Shown piece by piece: positions 15,356-23,341 of a stretch of DNA of 29,433 nucleotides. The stretch's first letter is position 1. Every line of letters begins with the position of its first letter. Origin of the DNA: Bdellovibrionaceae bacterium UBA6776 (GTDB lineage: Bacteria; Bdellovibrionota; Bdellovibrionia; Bdellovibrionales; UBA1609). A program made the translations under genes and the position numbers. A model generated the notes under the pieces. It was not told where the DNA came from, ran no database searches, and was given only the letters and a program-made list of their open reading frames with translations. The stretch is taken from the NCBI GenBank assembly GCA_002453155.1, contig DKGG01000047.1, forward strand, positions 855 through 30,287. The letters are read 5' to 3'.

Positions 15356-16873
15356 ATGGAAATGACGATCAGAGCAGACGAAATCAGTCGCGTTCTTAAA
15401 GAACAAATTAAAAACTACAATAAGACCATCGAAGTCAGCGAAACAGGAAGTGTTCTTTCTGTGGGTGATGGTGTGGCTCGAATCTATGGTCTTGAAAATG
15501 CCATGGCTGGAGAGTTGGTCGAATTTCCAAATCAAATTTACGGAATGGTTTTGAACTTGGAAGCCGATTCTGTTGGTGTGGTTATTTTCGGTAACGACCA
15601 GGACATTCAAGAAGGTGACACCGTAAAGAGAACTCAAAAAATTGTTCAAGTTCCAGTGGGCGAAGCACTTCTTGGCCGGGTTGTGAACGTTTTGGGGCAA
15701 CCTATTGATGGAAAAGGTCCCATCCATGCTGCTGAACACCGATTGGTGGAAATGAAAGCTCCAGGGATTATGCCAAGACAATCGGTGAACGAGCCACTTC
15801 AAACTGGAATTAAAGCCATTGATTCCATGATTCCTATTGGACGTGGACAGCGGGAATTGATCATTGGTGACCGTCAAACAGGAAAGACCGCAATTGCGAT
15901 TGATACGATCATCAATCAAAAAGGCCTTGGCGTTCAATGCTTCTACGTAGCCATCGGACAAAAGAAATCTACGGTTGCTCAGGTTGTTGAAAAACTTAAA
16001 AATGCCGGAGCTCTTGAATACACAACTGTTATTGCAGCGACCGCATCTGATCCTGCACCTCTTCAATTTCTTGCACCTTATGCAGGATGTGCAATGGCGG
16101 AATACTTCCGTGACAACGGAAAACACGCTTTGATCGTTTATGATGATTTGACGAAACAAGCTCAGGCTTATCGTCAGTTGTCTCTTCTTCTTCGTCGTCC
16201 TCCCGGTCGCGAAGCTTATCCTGGAGACGTGTTTTACGTTCACTCTCGCCTTCTTGAGCGTGCGGCGAAAATGAACGATGCAAACGGCGGCGGATCTTTG
16301 ACTGCTCTTCCCATTATCGAAACTCAAGCGGGAGATATTTCTGCGTACATTCCAACAAACGTGATCTCTATTACAGATGGTCAGATCTTTTTGGAATCCA
16401 GCCTTTTCCACAAAGGGATTCGACCTGCTGTGGATGTTGGTAAATCCGTATCTCGTGTGGGTGGATCTGCACAGATCAAGGCGATGAAGCAAGTTGCGGG
16501 AACTCTAAAACTTGAGCTTGCTCAGTTTAGAGAATTGGAAGCTTTTGCAGCTTTCGCATCTGACTTGGATAAAGCCACTCAAGCTCAGCTTTCTCGAGGA
16601 AAGAAGTTGGTTGAAATTTTGAAGCAAGGTCAATACTTGCCGTACAAAGTAGAAACTCAAGTTGCCGTAATTTGGGCAGCAACAAATGGCTACTTGGATG
16701 GAATTGCTGACAAAGACGTTCAAAAGTTTGAAGGCGAATTGGTTGATTTCCTTCAAAGCAAATACGGTTCAATTCTCAGCCAAATTTCTTCAGAGCAAAA
16801 AATCTCTGATGAAACCAAAGAGAAGTTGAAGTCTGCAATTGCAGAATTTGTTGCAGTTTTTAAAGGCGCATAA
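15356..16873 (+). CDS. atpA: ATP synthase subunit alpha
   Basis: Non-catalytic nucleotide-binding subunit of F1. 505 residues. Walker A GDRQTGKT (171-178) is intact. SVSRVGG (364-370) carries the arginine that completes the catalytic site of the neighbouring beta subunit. The N-terminal crown (EVSETGSVLSVGDGVARIYG) and C-terminal helical domain are complete. ATG at 15356 is preferred over the ATG two codons later because AGGAG is 10 bases upstream. Confidence 0.98.
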   Translation: MEMTIRADEISRVLKEQIKNYNKTIEVSETGSVLSVGDGVARIYGLENAMAGELVEFPNQIYGMVLNLEADSVGVVIFGNDQDIQEGDTVKRTQKIVQVPVGEALLGRVVNVLGQPIDGKGPIHAAEHRLVEMKAPGIMPRQSVNEPLQTGIKAIDSMIPIGRGQRELIIGDRQTGKTAIAIDTIINQKGLGVQCFYVAIGQKKSTVAQVVEKLKNAGALEYTTVIAATASDPAPLQFLAPYAGCAMAEYFRDNGKHALIVYDDLTKQAQAYRQLSLLLRRPPGREAYPGDVFYVHSRLLERAAKMNDANGGGSLTALPIIETQAGDISAYIPTNVISITDGQIFLESSLFHKGIRPAVDVGKSVSRVGGSAQIKAMKQVAGTLKLELAQFRELEAFAAFASDLDKATQAQLSRGKKLVEILKQGQYLPYKVETQVAVIWAATNGYLDGIADKDVQKFEGELVDFLQSKYGSILSQISSEQKISDETKEKLKSAIAEFVAVFKGA

Positions 16874-16891
16874 TTTAAAGGAATTGAATCC

Positions 16892-17767
16892 ATGGCAAAC
16901 TTAAAAGACATTCGATCGCGCATTGGGAGTGTTAAGAACACTCAACAAATTACGCGTGCGATGAAAATGGTGTCTGCTGCAAAATTGAGAAGGGCACAAA
17001 ATAACATTGTGAACTTGCGCCCTTACGCAAAAGAATTACTCAAAGTGATTGCGGACATTTCGATCACTCAAAGAGTGAGTCATCCTCTTCTGAATCCGGT
17101 TGCGGATCCTAAGAATGTCTTGCTTGTTGTGATTACCAGTGACCGCGGGCTTTGCGGTGGTTTCAATGCGAACATCAACCGCTTTGCAATGAACTACTAC
17201 AAAGAGAATCAATCCAAATATGAAACGATGGATCTTCTTTGTGTGGGTCGAAAAGCGGGAGAGTTTTTCAAAAAGCGCGGAGTCACTCCAAAGAAAACAA
17301 TCTTGAACTTGGCCCGAGAAATTTCCTACGACCTGGCAGCGGATGTTGCCAACGACTTGATGGAGCATTTCACCGAAGGTCACTACGACAGCATTTACTT
17401 GATTTACAACGAGTTCAAATCAGCAATTTCTCAAGAAGTGGTTTGTGAGCGTCTACTTCCTATCGAAGTGAAAGAAGCACACTTGAACGATGAGATTTTG
17501 GCTTCGCCAGATCTTATTTTTGAGCCCGCTCCAGAGAAAATCATTGAAGATCTATTGGTGAAGCATTTTTCGATCCAAGTTTACCGTTGCCTTTCTGAAA
17601 GTGTGGCAGCGGAGCATGGGGCTCGAATGGCGGCAATGGAAAACGCCACAAAGAATGCGGGCGAAATGATTTCGAACCTCACTTTGACTTACAACAAAAT
17701 GAGACAAGCGGCGATCACAACAGAATTGATTGAGATCACCAGTGGTGCAGAAGCACTCAACGGTTAA
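16892..17767 (+). CDS. atpG: ATP synthase subunit gamma
   Basis: Central rotor shaft of F1. 291 residues. The N-terminal helix LKDIRSRIGSVKNTQQITRA and the C-terminal helix NATKNAGEMISNLTLTYNK form the coiled coil that turns inside the alpha-beta ring. The central Rossmann-like part has the ITSDRGLCGGFN signature. ATG follows AAAGGA after an 18-base gap from atpA. Confidence 0.97.
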   Translation: MANLKDIRSRIGSVKNTQQITRAMKMVSAAKLRRAQNNIVNLRPYAKELLKVIADISITQRVSHPLLNPVADPKNVLLVVITSDRGLCGGFNANINRFAMNYYKENQSKYETMDLLCVGRKAGEFFKKRGVTPKKTILNLAREISYDLAADVANDLMEHFTEGHYDSIYLIYNEFKSAISQEVVCERLLPIEVKEAHLNDEILASPDLIFEPAPEKIIEDLLVKHFSIQVYRCLSESVAAEHGARMAAMENATKNAGEMISNLTLTYNKMRQAAITTELIEITSGAEALNG

Positions 17768-17798
17768 TTTTATTTAGAATTTTAACAGGAGATAAAAA

Positions 17799-19202
17799 AT
17801 GGAAATGGGATTTATTAAACAAGTGATGGGACCTGTTGTGGACGTTGAGTTTCCACAAGGTGAAATGCCTGCAATTTATAACGCTCTTCGAGTCACAAAT
17901 AAGTCCATTGGTGACAAAGAAGACAACCTTGTTTTGGAAGTGGCTCAGCACTTGGGTGACCGAGTGGTTCGCACCATTGCAATGGATTCTACCGATGGTT
18001 TGATTCGTGGAGATAAAGTTAAGAACACTGGAAACACCATTCAAACTCCTGTTGGAAAAGAAGTTCTTGGCCGCATTTTGAACGTTGTGGGTGAACCTAT
18101 TGATGACAGAGAGCCTGTGCAAACCAAAGAAAAATGGTCCATTCACAGAGAAGCTCCAAAGTTTGAGGATCAATCCACTCAAGCGGAAATGTTGATGACT
18201 GGAATCAAAGTTGTGGACCTTTTGGCTCCTTACGCAAAGGGTGGAAAGATTGGTCTTTTCGGTGGTGCCGGTGTTGGTAAAACCGTTTTGATTCAAGAGT
18301 TGATTCGAAACATTGCGACGGAGCACGGTGGTTACTCTGTGTTTGCCGGAGTGGGAGAGCGTTCTCGTGAAGGAAACGATCTTTACCATGAAATGAAAGA
18401 CTCAGGGGTTATTGATAAGACCGCACTTGTGTTTGGTCAGATGAACGAGCCTCCCGGAGCCCGTGCGCGTGTAGCTTTGACCGGTTTGACCATGGCGGAA
18501 TACTTCCGTGATCAAGAAGGCCAAGACGTTCTATTGTTCGTGGATAACATTTTCCGTTTTACACAAGCGGGTGCTGAGGTTTCAGCCCTTCTTGGTCGTA
18601 TTCCTTCTGCGGTTGGATATCAGCCAACTCTTGGAACAGAAATGGGTGCTCTTCAAGAACGTATTACTTCAACCAGCAAAGGTTCTGTAACTTCGGTTCA
18701 AGCGGTTTACGTTCCTGCGGATGACTATACGGATCCAGCCCCTGCGGCGACCTTTACTCACTTGGATGCAACAACCAACTTGGATCGTGACATTGCAGCG
18801 AAAGCGATTTTCCCTGCGGTTCACCCATTGAACTCAACTTCTCGTATTTTGGATCCACAAGTTGTTGGTGAAGCTCATTACAAAACAGCTCGTGATGTTC
18901 AGGCGCTTCTTCAAAGATACAAAGAATTGCAAGATATCATTGCGATCTTAGGTATGGATGAATTGAGCGATGAAGATAAAATGGTTGTTAGCCGCGCACG
19001 TAAAGTTGAGAGATTCATGTCTCAACCCATGTTTGTGGCCGAGCAGTTTACCGGTATGCCTGGTAAGTACGTAGACATCAAAGACACTGTAAAAGGTTTC
19101 AGAGAAATTCTTGATGGAAAACATGATGATATTCCTGAACAGGCTTTTTACATGGTTGGAACCATTGAAGACGTACTTGAAAAGGCAAAGACACTCGCTT
19201 AA
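17799..19202 (+). CDS. atpD: ATP synthase subunit beta (catalytic)
   Basis: Catalytic subunit of F1. 467 residues. Walker A GGAGVGKT (155-162) and the catalytic glutamate in GVGERSREGNDL (Glu187) are visible. The C-terminal regulatory loop reads DELSDED instead of the common DELSEED, a conservative change. AGGAGA lies 8 bases before the ATG. It is the best-conserved gene here and a useful marker for placing the organism. Confidence 0.98.
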   Translation: MEMGFIKQVMGPVVDVEFPQGEMPAIYNALRVTNKSIGDKEDNLVLEVAQHLGDRVVRTIAMDSTDGLIRGDKVKNTGNTIQTPVGKEVLGRILNVVGEPIDDREPVQTKEKWSIHREAPKFEDQSTQAEMLMTGIKVVDLLAPYAKGGKIGLFGGAGVGKTVLIQELIRNIATEHGGYSVFAGVGERSREGNDLYHEMKDSGVIDKTALVFGQMNEPPGARARVALTGLTMAEYFRDQEGQDVLLFVDNIFRFTQAGAEVSALLGRIPSAVGYQPTLGTEMGALQERITSTSKGSVTSVQAVYVPADDYTDPAPAATFTHLDATTNLDRDIAAKAIFPAVHPLNSTSRILDPQVVGEAHYKTARDVQALLQRYKELQDIIAILGMDELSDEDKMVVSRARKVERFMSQPMFVAEQFTGMPGKYVDIKDTVKGFREILDGKHDDIPEQAFYMVGTIEDVLEKAKTLA

Positions 19203-19234
19203 TTGATTTTTAGCCTGCGTAGAAGGTGGATAGA

Positions 19235-19639
19235 ATGTTTACTTTAAATTTGGTCACTCCTGAAAAGAAAATGGTCACAGACCAGGAAGTGGAAGAAGTC
19301 ATTGCTCCGGGTTCGGAAGGGCAAATGGACATTTTTCCGGGTCACGCTCCTTTGGTGGGAACGATGATGACGGGAGTGCTGAAGTATCGATTGAAAGATT
19401 CTTCCACCTACACTCCTGTGGTGGTGAGCTGGGGTTACATTGCCGTCCATCCTGACGGAGTGAGCATTCTTGCGGAAACTGCGGAATCCGTGGAAGAAAT
19501 TGATCGCAAACGTGCGGAAGAAGCTGCGGAAAAAGCTCGAAAAAATCTGGTTGATCCTTACATCGATGGAGATCAAATCGAAAAATTTCAACGCAAACTC
19601 AACCGCGCCAACGCCCGCCTGGACGCCCTCAACAACTAG
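19235..19639 (+). CDS. atpC: ATP synthase subunit epsilon
   Basis: Rotor subunit that couples gamma to the c-ring and can inhibit ATP hydrolysis. 134 residues from the ATG at 19235 (MFTLNLVTPEKK). An in-frame GTG at 19226 would add three residues but destroys the ribosome site AAGGTGG. The N-terminal beta-sandwich contains EEVIAPGSEGQMDIFPGHAPL, the family signature. A C-terminal two-helix domain (about 85-134) is present, so the inhibitory form is possible. Last gene of the operon. Confidence 0.95.
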   Translation: MFTLNLVTPEKKMVTDQEVEEVIAPGSEGQMDIFPGHAPLVGTMMTGVLKYRLKDSSTYTPVVVSWGYIAVHPDGVSILAETAESVEEIDRKRAEEAAEKARKNLVDPYIDGDQIEKFQRKLNRANARLDALNN

Positions 19640-19688
19640 GTGCCAAGATGAGGCGCCATGCACTTTTTGGTAGCGCACGCGCATTAAA

Positions 19689-19712
19689 GAAGCCACCTCA
19701 CCAGGTGGCTTC
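19689..19712. terminator. Bidirectional intrinsic terminator
   Basis: A perfect 10-bp stem (GAAGCCACCT / AGGTGGCTTC) with a 4-base CACC loop. It is followed on the plus strand by ATTTATTT and on the minus strand by TTTAATGC. It lies between the ends of atpC and the convergent glycosidase gene, whose stop starts at 19717, so one hairpin can end both transcripts. Confidence 0.88.
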
Positions 19713-19714
19713 AT

Positions 19715-21526
19715 TTATTTGGATCTGGGTGTGAATACGGATTCCTTCACGGGCTTAAATTTAAAATAGCCGTAATCCGAAGTGGGTTTTCGAATTCCGT
19801 GAGATTGATTTAAAAATTCGGCAAGCCAGGCTCCGCTTTCGGGACTGGAAGACCCCATATGGACCACTTTTAAAAACTGTTCGGGATTTTTAATGGCACC
19901 GGGCTGATTGGTGTTGATCACAATTGCGCCACTCTTTTGCAAAGGATTTAGCTGGTCCAACCAGCGTGCAGTGATTTTTCCGGAAACATAAAAGACAAAG
20001 GGTTTCACAGAGTTTCTTTGATTCAGATGAACAATGCGTTTTTCCACATTGTTTTTAGAAAGCGAAAACCAAGATGCTTTCTTAAGAAACCGTGATTTGA
20101 AATTTTTAAAGAAGACAGGATCCGAAGAATACACCTCGATGTCTTCGTGAATTGTAGGAATAGTTTTGGAAGAACCGCCGTCTTTTAAAGAGGACTGAAA
20201 GCTCAACTTCTTTACCTCTTTGGATTGTTGAACCAATTTTCTTCGCAGCTGCTCGACCTGTTTTTCGTTAAAGAGCTTTGCTTTTTGAGAAACCAAAATT
20301 TTAGCTTTTAAAATTCGTCGTAAGGAGTCGTTCAAACGATCTTGTGGAATGACTCCTTCTTTGATGGCTTGAACCAGGGTTCGATGGGCAGAAATCTGCC
20401 GATTGCGACTCCAAGCAACCATAATCATATCGTTTCCGGCCAATACCGCTTGAACGGTGCGCTCTGCAATGGTTCCCACTTTTTCGGCGCCCGTCATTTC
20501 AAGATCGTCCGTAATTGCAAGGCCAGAGTAATTCATCTTCTCACGCAAAAGTTCATGATTGAGCTTTTTAGAAAAGGCCGCGGGGTAAGCTGATGCATCG
20601 ATTTTCGGAAAACTCACATGACCCAGCATCATGGCAGTTGGAAAGTTCAAATCCGAAAACTTCTGAAAGGGTATTAGATCATTTTGTTGAAGTTCTGAAT
20701 AAGTTAAATTCTTTTTTGGAGTGGCTTTGTGGCTGTCGGTTTGCAACCCGCCATGTCCCGGAAAATGCTTGGCCGTGGGAATAACTCCGGCATTCCATTG
20801 ACCTTGAGCGAAAGTTTCTCCGAGGGAACCCACTTCATCCGGAGCACTTCCGAAACTGCGCGAACCAATAAAAGAGGGAGCATCTGGATCGGAAATATCC
20901 AAAACGGGAGCCAGGTTCATATTCACTCCCAATTGGTTCAACAGAGATCCCATGGTCAAACTGTATTGATAGATAAAAGGAAGGTGATGGGTTTCGCCGA
21001 GGGAAAAAGCGGAAGGAAGGCTGGTCCCCACCTTCACCCGTGTAACCACGCCGCCTTCTTGATCGAGCATGATAAACTTTGGAAGAGAAGTCCTTCGCAG
21101 CGAACTTTTTTGAATTTGATCGGTCAGGCGACGCAGTTGCTTATAACTCGAAATGTTTCGACTAAAAAGAATCACTCCACCGGGATGAATTTTTTTAAGA
21201 ATTTGCAGACTCTGTTTGTTCAAAGATTTTCCAGAGAATCCAATCACCAAAAGCTGACCGGCCTTTTCTTCCAAGCTCATATTTGCGATCATGCGGTCGA
21301 TCTCAGAATTGAGCGTGATGTTTTTCGTTGTAGGCTTTGCGTCTGTTGGTTCCTCATTAGGACGAGTGCGCTTCAAAGAATTTAACGGAGGCCGTGGTTC
21401 AGAGCTTTGCGCGGCGATTCGCTTGTCGGGTCCATAGGTATTTTGCACAGGAAAAAATGTCGAACATGAGACCAAAAATAAGGTTCCAAGGGCCAAGAAT
21501 GTTGTGGCAAAGCGATTCGTCGACAT
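19715..21526 (-). CDS. Lipoprotein GH3 beta-N-acetylglucosaminidase (NagZ/YbbD type)
   Basis: Likely cleaves GlcNAc from peptidoglycan fragments. 603 residues. The N-terminus is a lipoprotein signal with lipobox LVSC (Cys21), followed by a disordered linker to about residue 70. The GH3 catalytic domain carries KHFPGHG (253-259), the DSH dyad (264-266) that supplies the acid/base in NagZ-type enzymes, and ITDDLEM (338-344) with the nucleophile Asp340. Cytoplasmic NagZ of gammaproteobacteria is about 340 residues; this one is lipid-anchored and has an extra C-terminal domain of about 200 residues, as in Bacillus YbbD. It probably acts at the envelope, fitting wall recycling or, in a predator, prey-wall digestion (inferred). 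Confidence 0.87.
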   Translation of the reverse strand: MSTNRFATTFLALGTLFLVSCSTFFPVQNTYGPDKRIAAQSSEPRPPLNSLKRTRPNEEPTDAKPTTKNITLNSEIDRMIANMSLEEKAGQLLVIGFSGKSLNKQSLQILKKIHPGGVILFSRNISSYKQLRRLTDQIQKSSLRRTSLPKFIMLDQEGGVVTRVKVGTSLPSAFSLGETHHLPFIYQYSLTMGSLLNQLGVNMNLAPVLDISDPDAPSFIGSRSFGSAPDEVGSLGETFAQGQWNAGVIPTAKHFPGHGGLQTDSHKATPKKNLTYSELQQNDLIPFQKFSDLNFPTAMMLGHVSFPKIDASAYPAAFSKKLNHELLREKMNYSGLAITDDLEMTGAEKVGTIAERTVQAVLAGNDMIMVAWSRNRQISAHRTLVQAIKEGVIPQDRLNDSLRRILKAKILVSQKAKLFNEKQVEQLRRKLVQQSKEVKKLSFQSSLKDGGSSKTIPTIHEDIEVYSSDPVFFKNFKSRFLKKASWFSLSKNNVEKRIVHLNQRNSVKPFVFYVSGKITARWLDQLNPLQKSGAIVINTNQPGAIKNPEQFLKVVHMGSSSPESGAWLAEFLNQSHGIRKPTSDYGYFKFKPVKESVFTPRSK

Positions 21527-21652
21527 AGAACTTCAATTTTGCCACCGGAAAACAAGGCTGACGAGTCCAGGCGTTGCTCGCCAAAAGGCTAAAGATCCAA
21601 GCACAGAAAAACCTGGTCTCATCGTCCCCACTCAATTCGATATACTAAGGAC
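21527..21652. promoter_or_regulatory. Divergent gap between glycosidase and outer-membrane protein genes
   Basis: 126 bp holding 5' regions of both neighbours. A TATACT (21641-21646) lies just before the plus-strand ATG, too close for a normal leader unless the transcript is leaderless. AAGG within TAAGGAC is the likely ribosome site. No other recognisable element. Confidence 0.3.
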
Positions 21653-22438
21653 ATGTTCAAGAGATCTCGCTTTAAAATTTTAGCGATGGCCCTGCTATGG
21701 ATATTTGCAGTTCCATCTCTGGCTCAAGAAGATTCCTCCGATGTGGATTCATTGTCCTCAGATGGAATGGTGGAAGTTGAGCCTTCTTACGTAGAGTTTC
21801 AGCGCACGGAAAGTCGATTTCAGTTGGTGCCCTATCGCGAACGTCGCGGCAAGTGGGGCAACCAAGTTTCAGTGGGTTACTCGATGTACACGCCGTCCAG
21901 TTACGCTTCCGAGTATTCCGCTTTGGCTTTTGATGACGCCTATGGAAATCAATCGGAACTTCCGTTGATCGAAGTGCAGTATGTTTTTAAGCGAAACTTT
22001 CCGGTGATGAGCGTGGGATTTGAATTGGGTGTGGGAATCTATGAAAACGAATCGGACATTGAAACCTTGGTTTCGAAATTGCGTTTGATTCCCGTTCGCT
22101 TTGGAGCGGTTTTAACTTTGGACGGAATTTTTAAAAGTCCTTATGTGGTTCCATACGCCTCTGCCGGCGGATACGTTATGGTTTTTGAAGAGTCCAAAGA
22201 CGGAGACAGCGATGTCTATGGCGGAAGCACTCAAGTCGCTCCCTATGCCACCGGCGGAATTTTAATCAATATGGATTGGATGGATCCTCAAGCCTCGCGC
22301 ACGGGGTTTGAAGACAACGGAATTCAAGCCACATTCTTTTATGTAGAAGCCCGCAAATACTTCGCCTCTGCGGCCCCAAGGGATCGTGATTTTGAAAACG
22401 AAATCGAACCCAATGCCGGCCTAAGGATCGAGTTTTGA
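21653..22438 (+). CDS. Predicted outer-membrane beta-barrel protein
   Basis: 261 residues. Residues 1-24 are a typical Sec signal peptide (ILAMALLWIFAVPSLAQ, cleavage after Ala24). The mature part alternates polar and hydrophobic residues, with many aromatic and Gly residues (WGNQVSVGYSMYTPSSYASE and VSVGFELGVGIYENE-like strands). It ends GLRIEF, with the C-terminal Phe typical of barrels recognised by BamA. This fits an 8-10-strand OmpW/OmpA-like barrel, but I do not recognise a specific family. ATG follows AAGGA. Its TGA overlaps the TTG start of the downstream protease (TTGA), so the two are probably co-translated. Confidence 0.72.
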   Translation: MFKRSRFKILAMALLWIFAVPSLAQEDSSDVDSLSSDGMVEVEPSYVEFQRTESRFQLVPYRERRGKWGNQVSVGYSMYTPSSYASEYSALAFDDAYGNQSELPLIEVQYVFKRNFPVMSVGFELGVGIYENESDIETLVSKLRLIPVRFGAVLTLDGIFKSPYVVPYASAGGYVMVFEESKDGDSDVYGGSTQVAPYATGGILINMDWMDPQASRTGFEDNGIQATFFYVEARKYFASAAPRDRDFENEIEPNAGLRIEF

Positions 22439-23265
22439 AATTCTTGAGTTTTATTTTTGTTTTCTTATTTGCCCAAAGCTCCTTTGGATTTATGAAGATT
22501 TCGAATTCCGTCAAGGACTGCAACCTCGCAAAAGACTCCGTAAAAGTTCACAAAGCGGTGGTGAATGAAGCGACAGGAAACCTGGCGCATAAGGTGGCGG
22601 TTCATGGAGAAGAAAATCGAGAATTGACTGACAAATTTTCTGGTACGGTACCAATCATATGTGTTGAAAGTAATGGAAAACGTCGAGATTTTGGAAGCGC
22701 GAATATTATTGATAATGGACGTCTTGTAGGTGTGATTCACAATCTTTTAGAGTTGGGCACTTGTGAAGACCTGTCTTCCACAAACAAGTGTTCCATATAT
22801 AGTCAGGGAAGTTTTTATTCCTTCAAAGTGAACACGAGTCTGAAGAACCAATGCTTAAAAAATGGTGGTGAAGATGAGCCAGCTATTCTAGGAGTTTTAG
22901 AAAATATTCCTATGAGTAATGAGGCCTATGAAGTTGAGTGTGGGGAAATTGAAGACAATGAAGAGGCCTATGTTGTAGGAGCATACGCAAAAAATTTTAA
23001 GAAAGAAAATGCATTAAAGTACATGGGGCAAAAAAGGATTGTTGGCCACGGATCAATAGAAAAAAAGGAAAATGGAGATCTAAACTATACGATCGACTCA
23101 GGAAGTGGAATGTCTGGCGGAGCGATTCTTGTAAATCGAAATGGGAAATATAAAATTGCTGGTGTTCATTATGGAAAGGACACAAAAAGTGAGTATTCAA
23201 TAGAGGCAAGAGCCTATAAAAACAAGGGTCTGAAGTTTAGATCCAAGTCTGAAATTTGCCCTTAA
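22435..23265 (+). CDS. Secreted trypsin/V8-like serine protease (divergent)
   Basis: 276 residues with a signal peptide (about 1-18, FLSFIFVFLFAQSSFG). Family call rests on DSGSGMSGGAIL (221-232) with nucleophile Ser227 in a GxSGG context, and His102 in VGVIHNLLE where the usual TAAHC block is altered. Asp147 in GGEDEPAIL is a candidate third catalytic residue. AVHGEENRELTD (55-66) is a segment shared with the second protease in this window and typical of bacterial V8-like proteases. Six or more cysteines could form disulfides. It starts with TTG overlapping the upstream barrel stop; no ATG precedes the signal peptide. Substrate unknown; the altered His block leaves activity to be shown. Confidence 0.75.
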   Translation: MKFLSFIFVFLFAQSSFGFMKISNSVKDCNLAKDSVKVHKAVVNEATGNLAHKVAVHGEENRELTDKFSGTVPIICVESNGKRRDFGSANIIDNGRLVGVIHNLLELGTCEDLSSTNKCSIYSQGSFYSFKVNTSLKNQCLKNGGEDEPAILGVLENIPMSNEAYEVECGEIEDNEEAYVVGAYAKNFKKENALKYMGQKRIVGHGSIEKKENGDLNYTIDSGSGMSGGAILVNRNGKYKIAGVHYGKDTKSEYSIEARAYKNKGLKFRSKSEICP

Positions 23266-23341
23266 TGATCAACTTGTTTCACATTGATACAAAGGTTGAG
23301 CTTTGGGGACCTTTCGGAGAAATCATGGTAAATTTAAAGAG

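Noticed and set aside
16029..16283. Long antisense open frames inside atpA, atpD and atpC
   Set aside because: Typical shadows of strongly biased codon use; no start sites, no family features, opposite to very conserved genes.
21641..21646. TATACT as -10 box for the barrel gene
   Set aside because: Only 7 bases from the ATG and no -35 match; would require a leaderless transcript although a ribosome site is present.
23269..23299. Imperfect hairpin after the first protease as a terminator
   Set aside because: Stem interrupted by a 2-base bulge, long loop and no following U-run.
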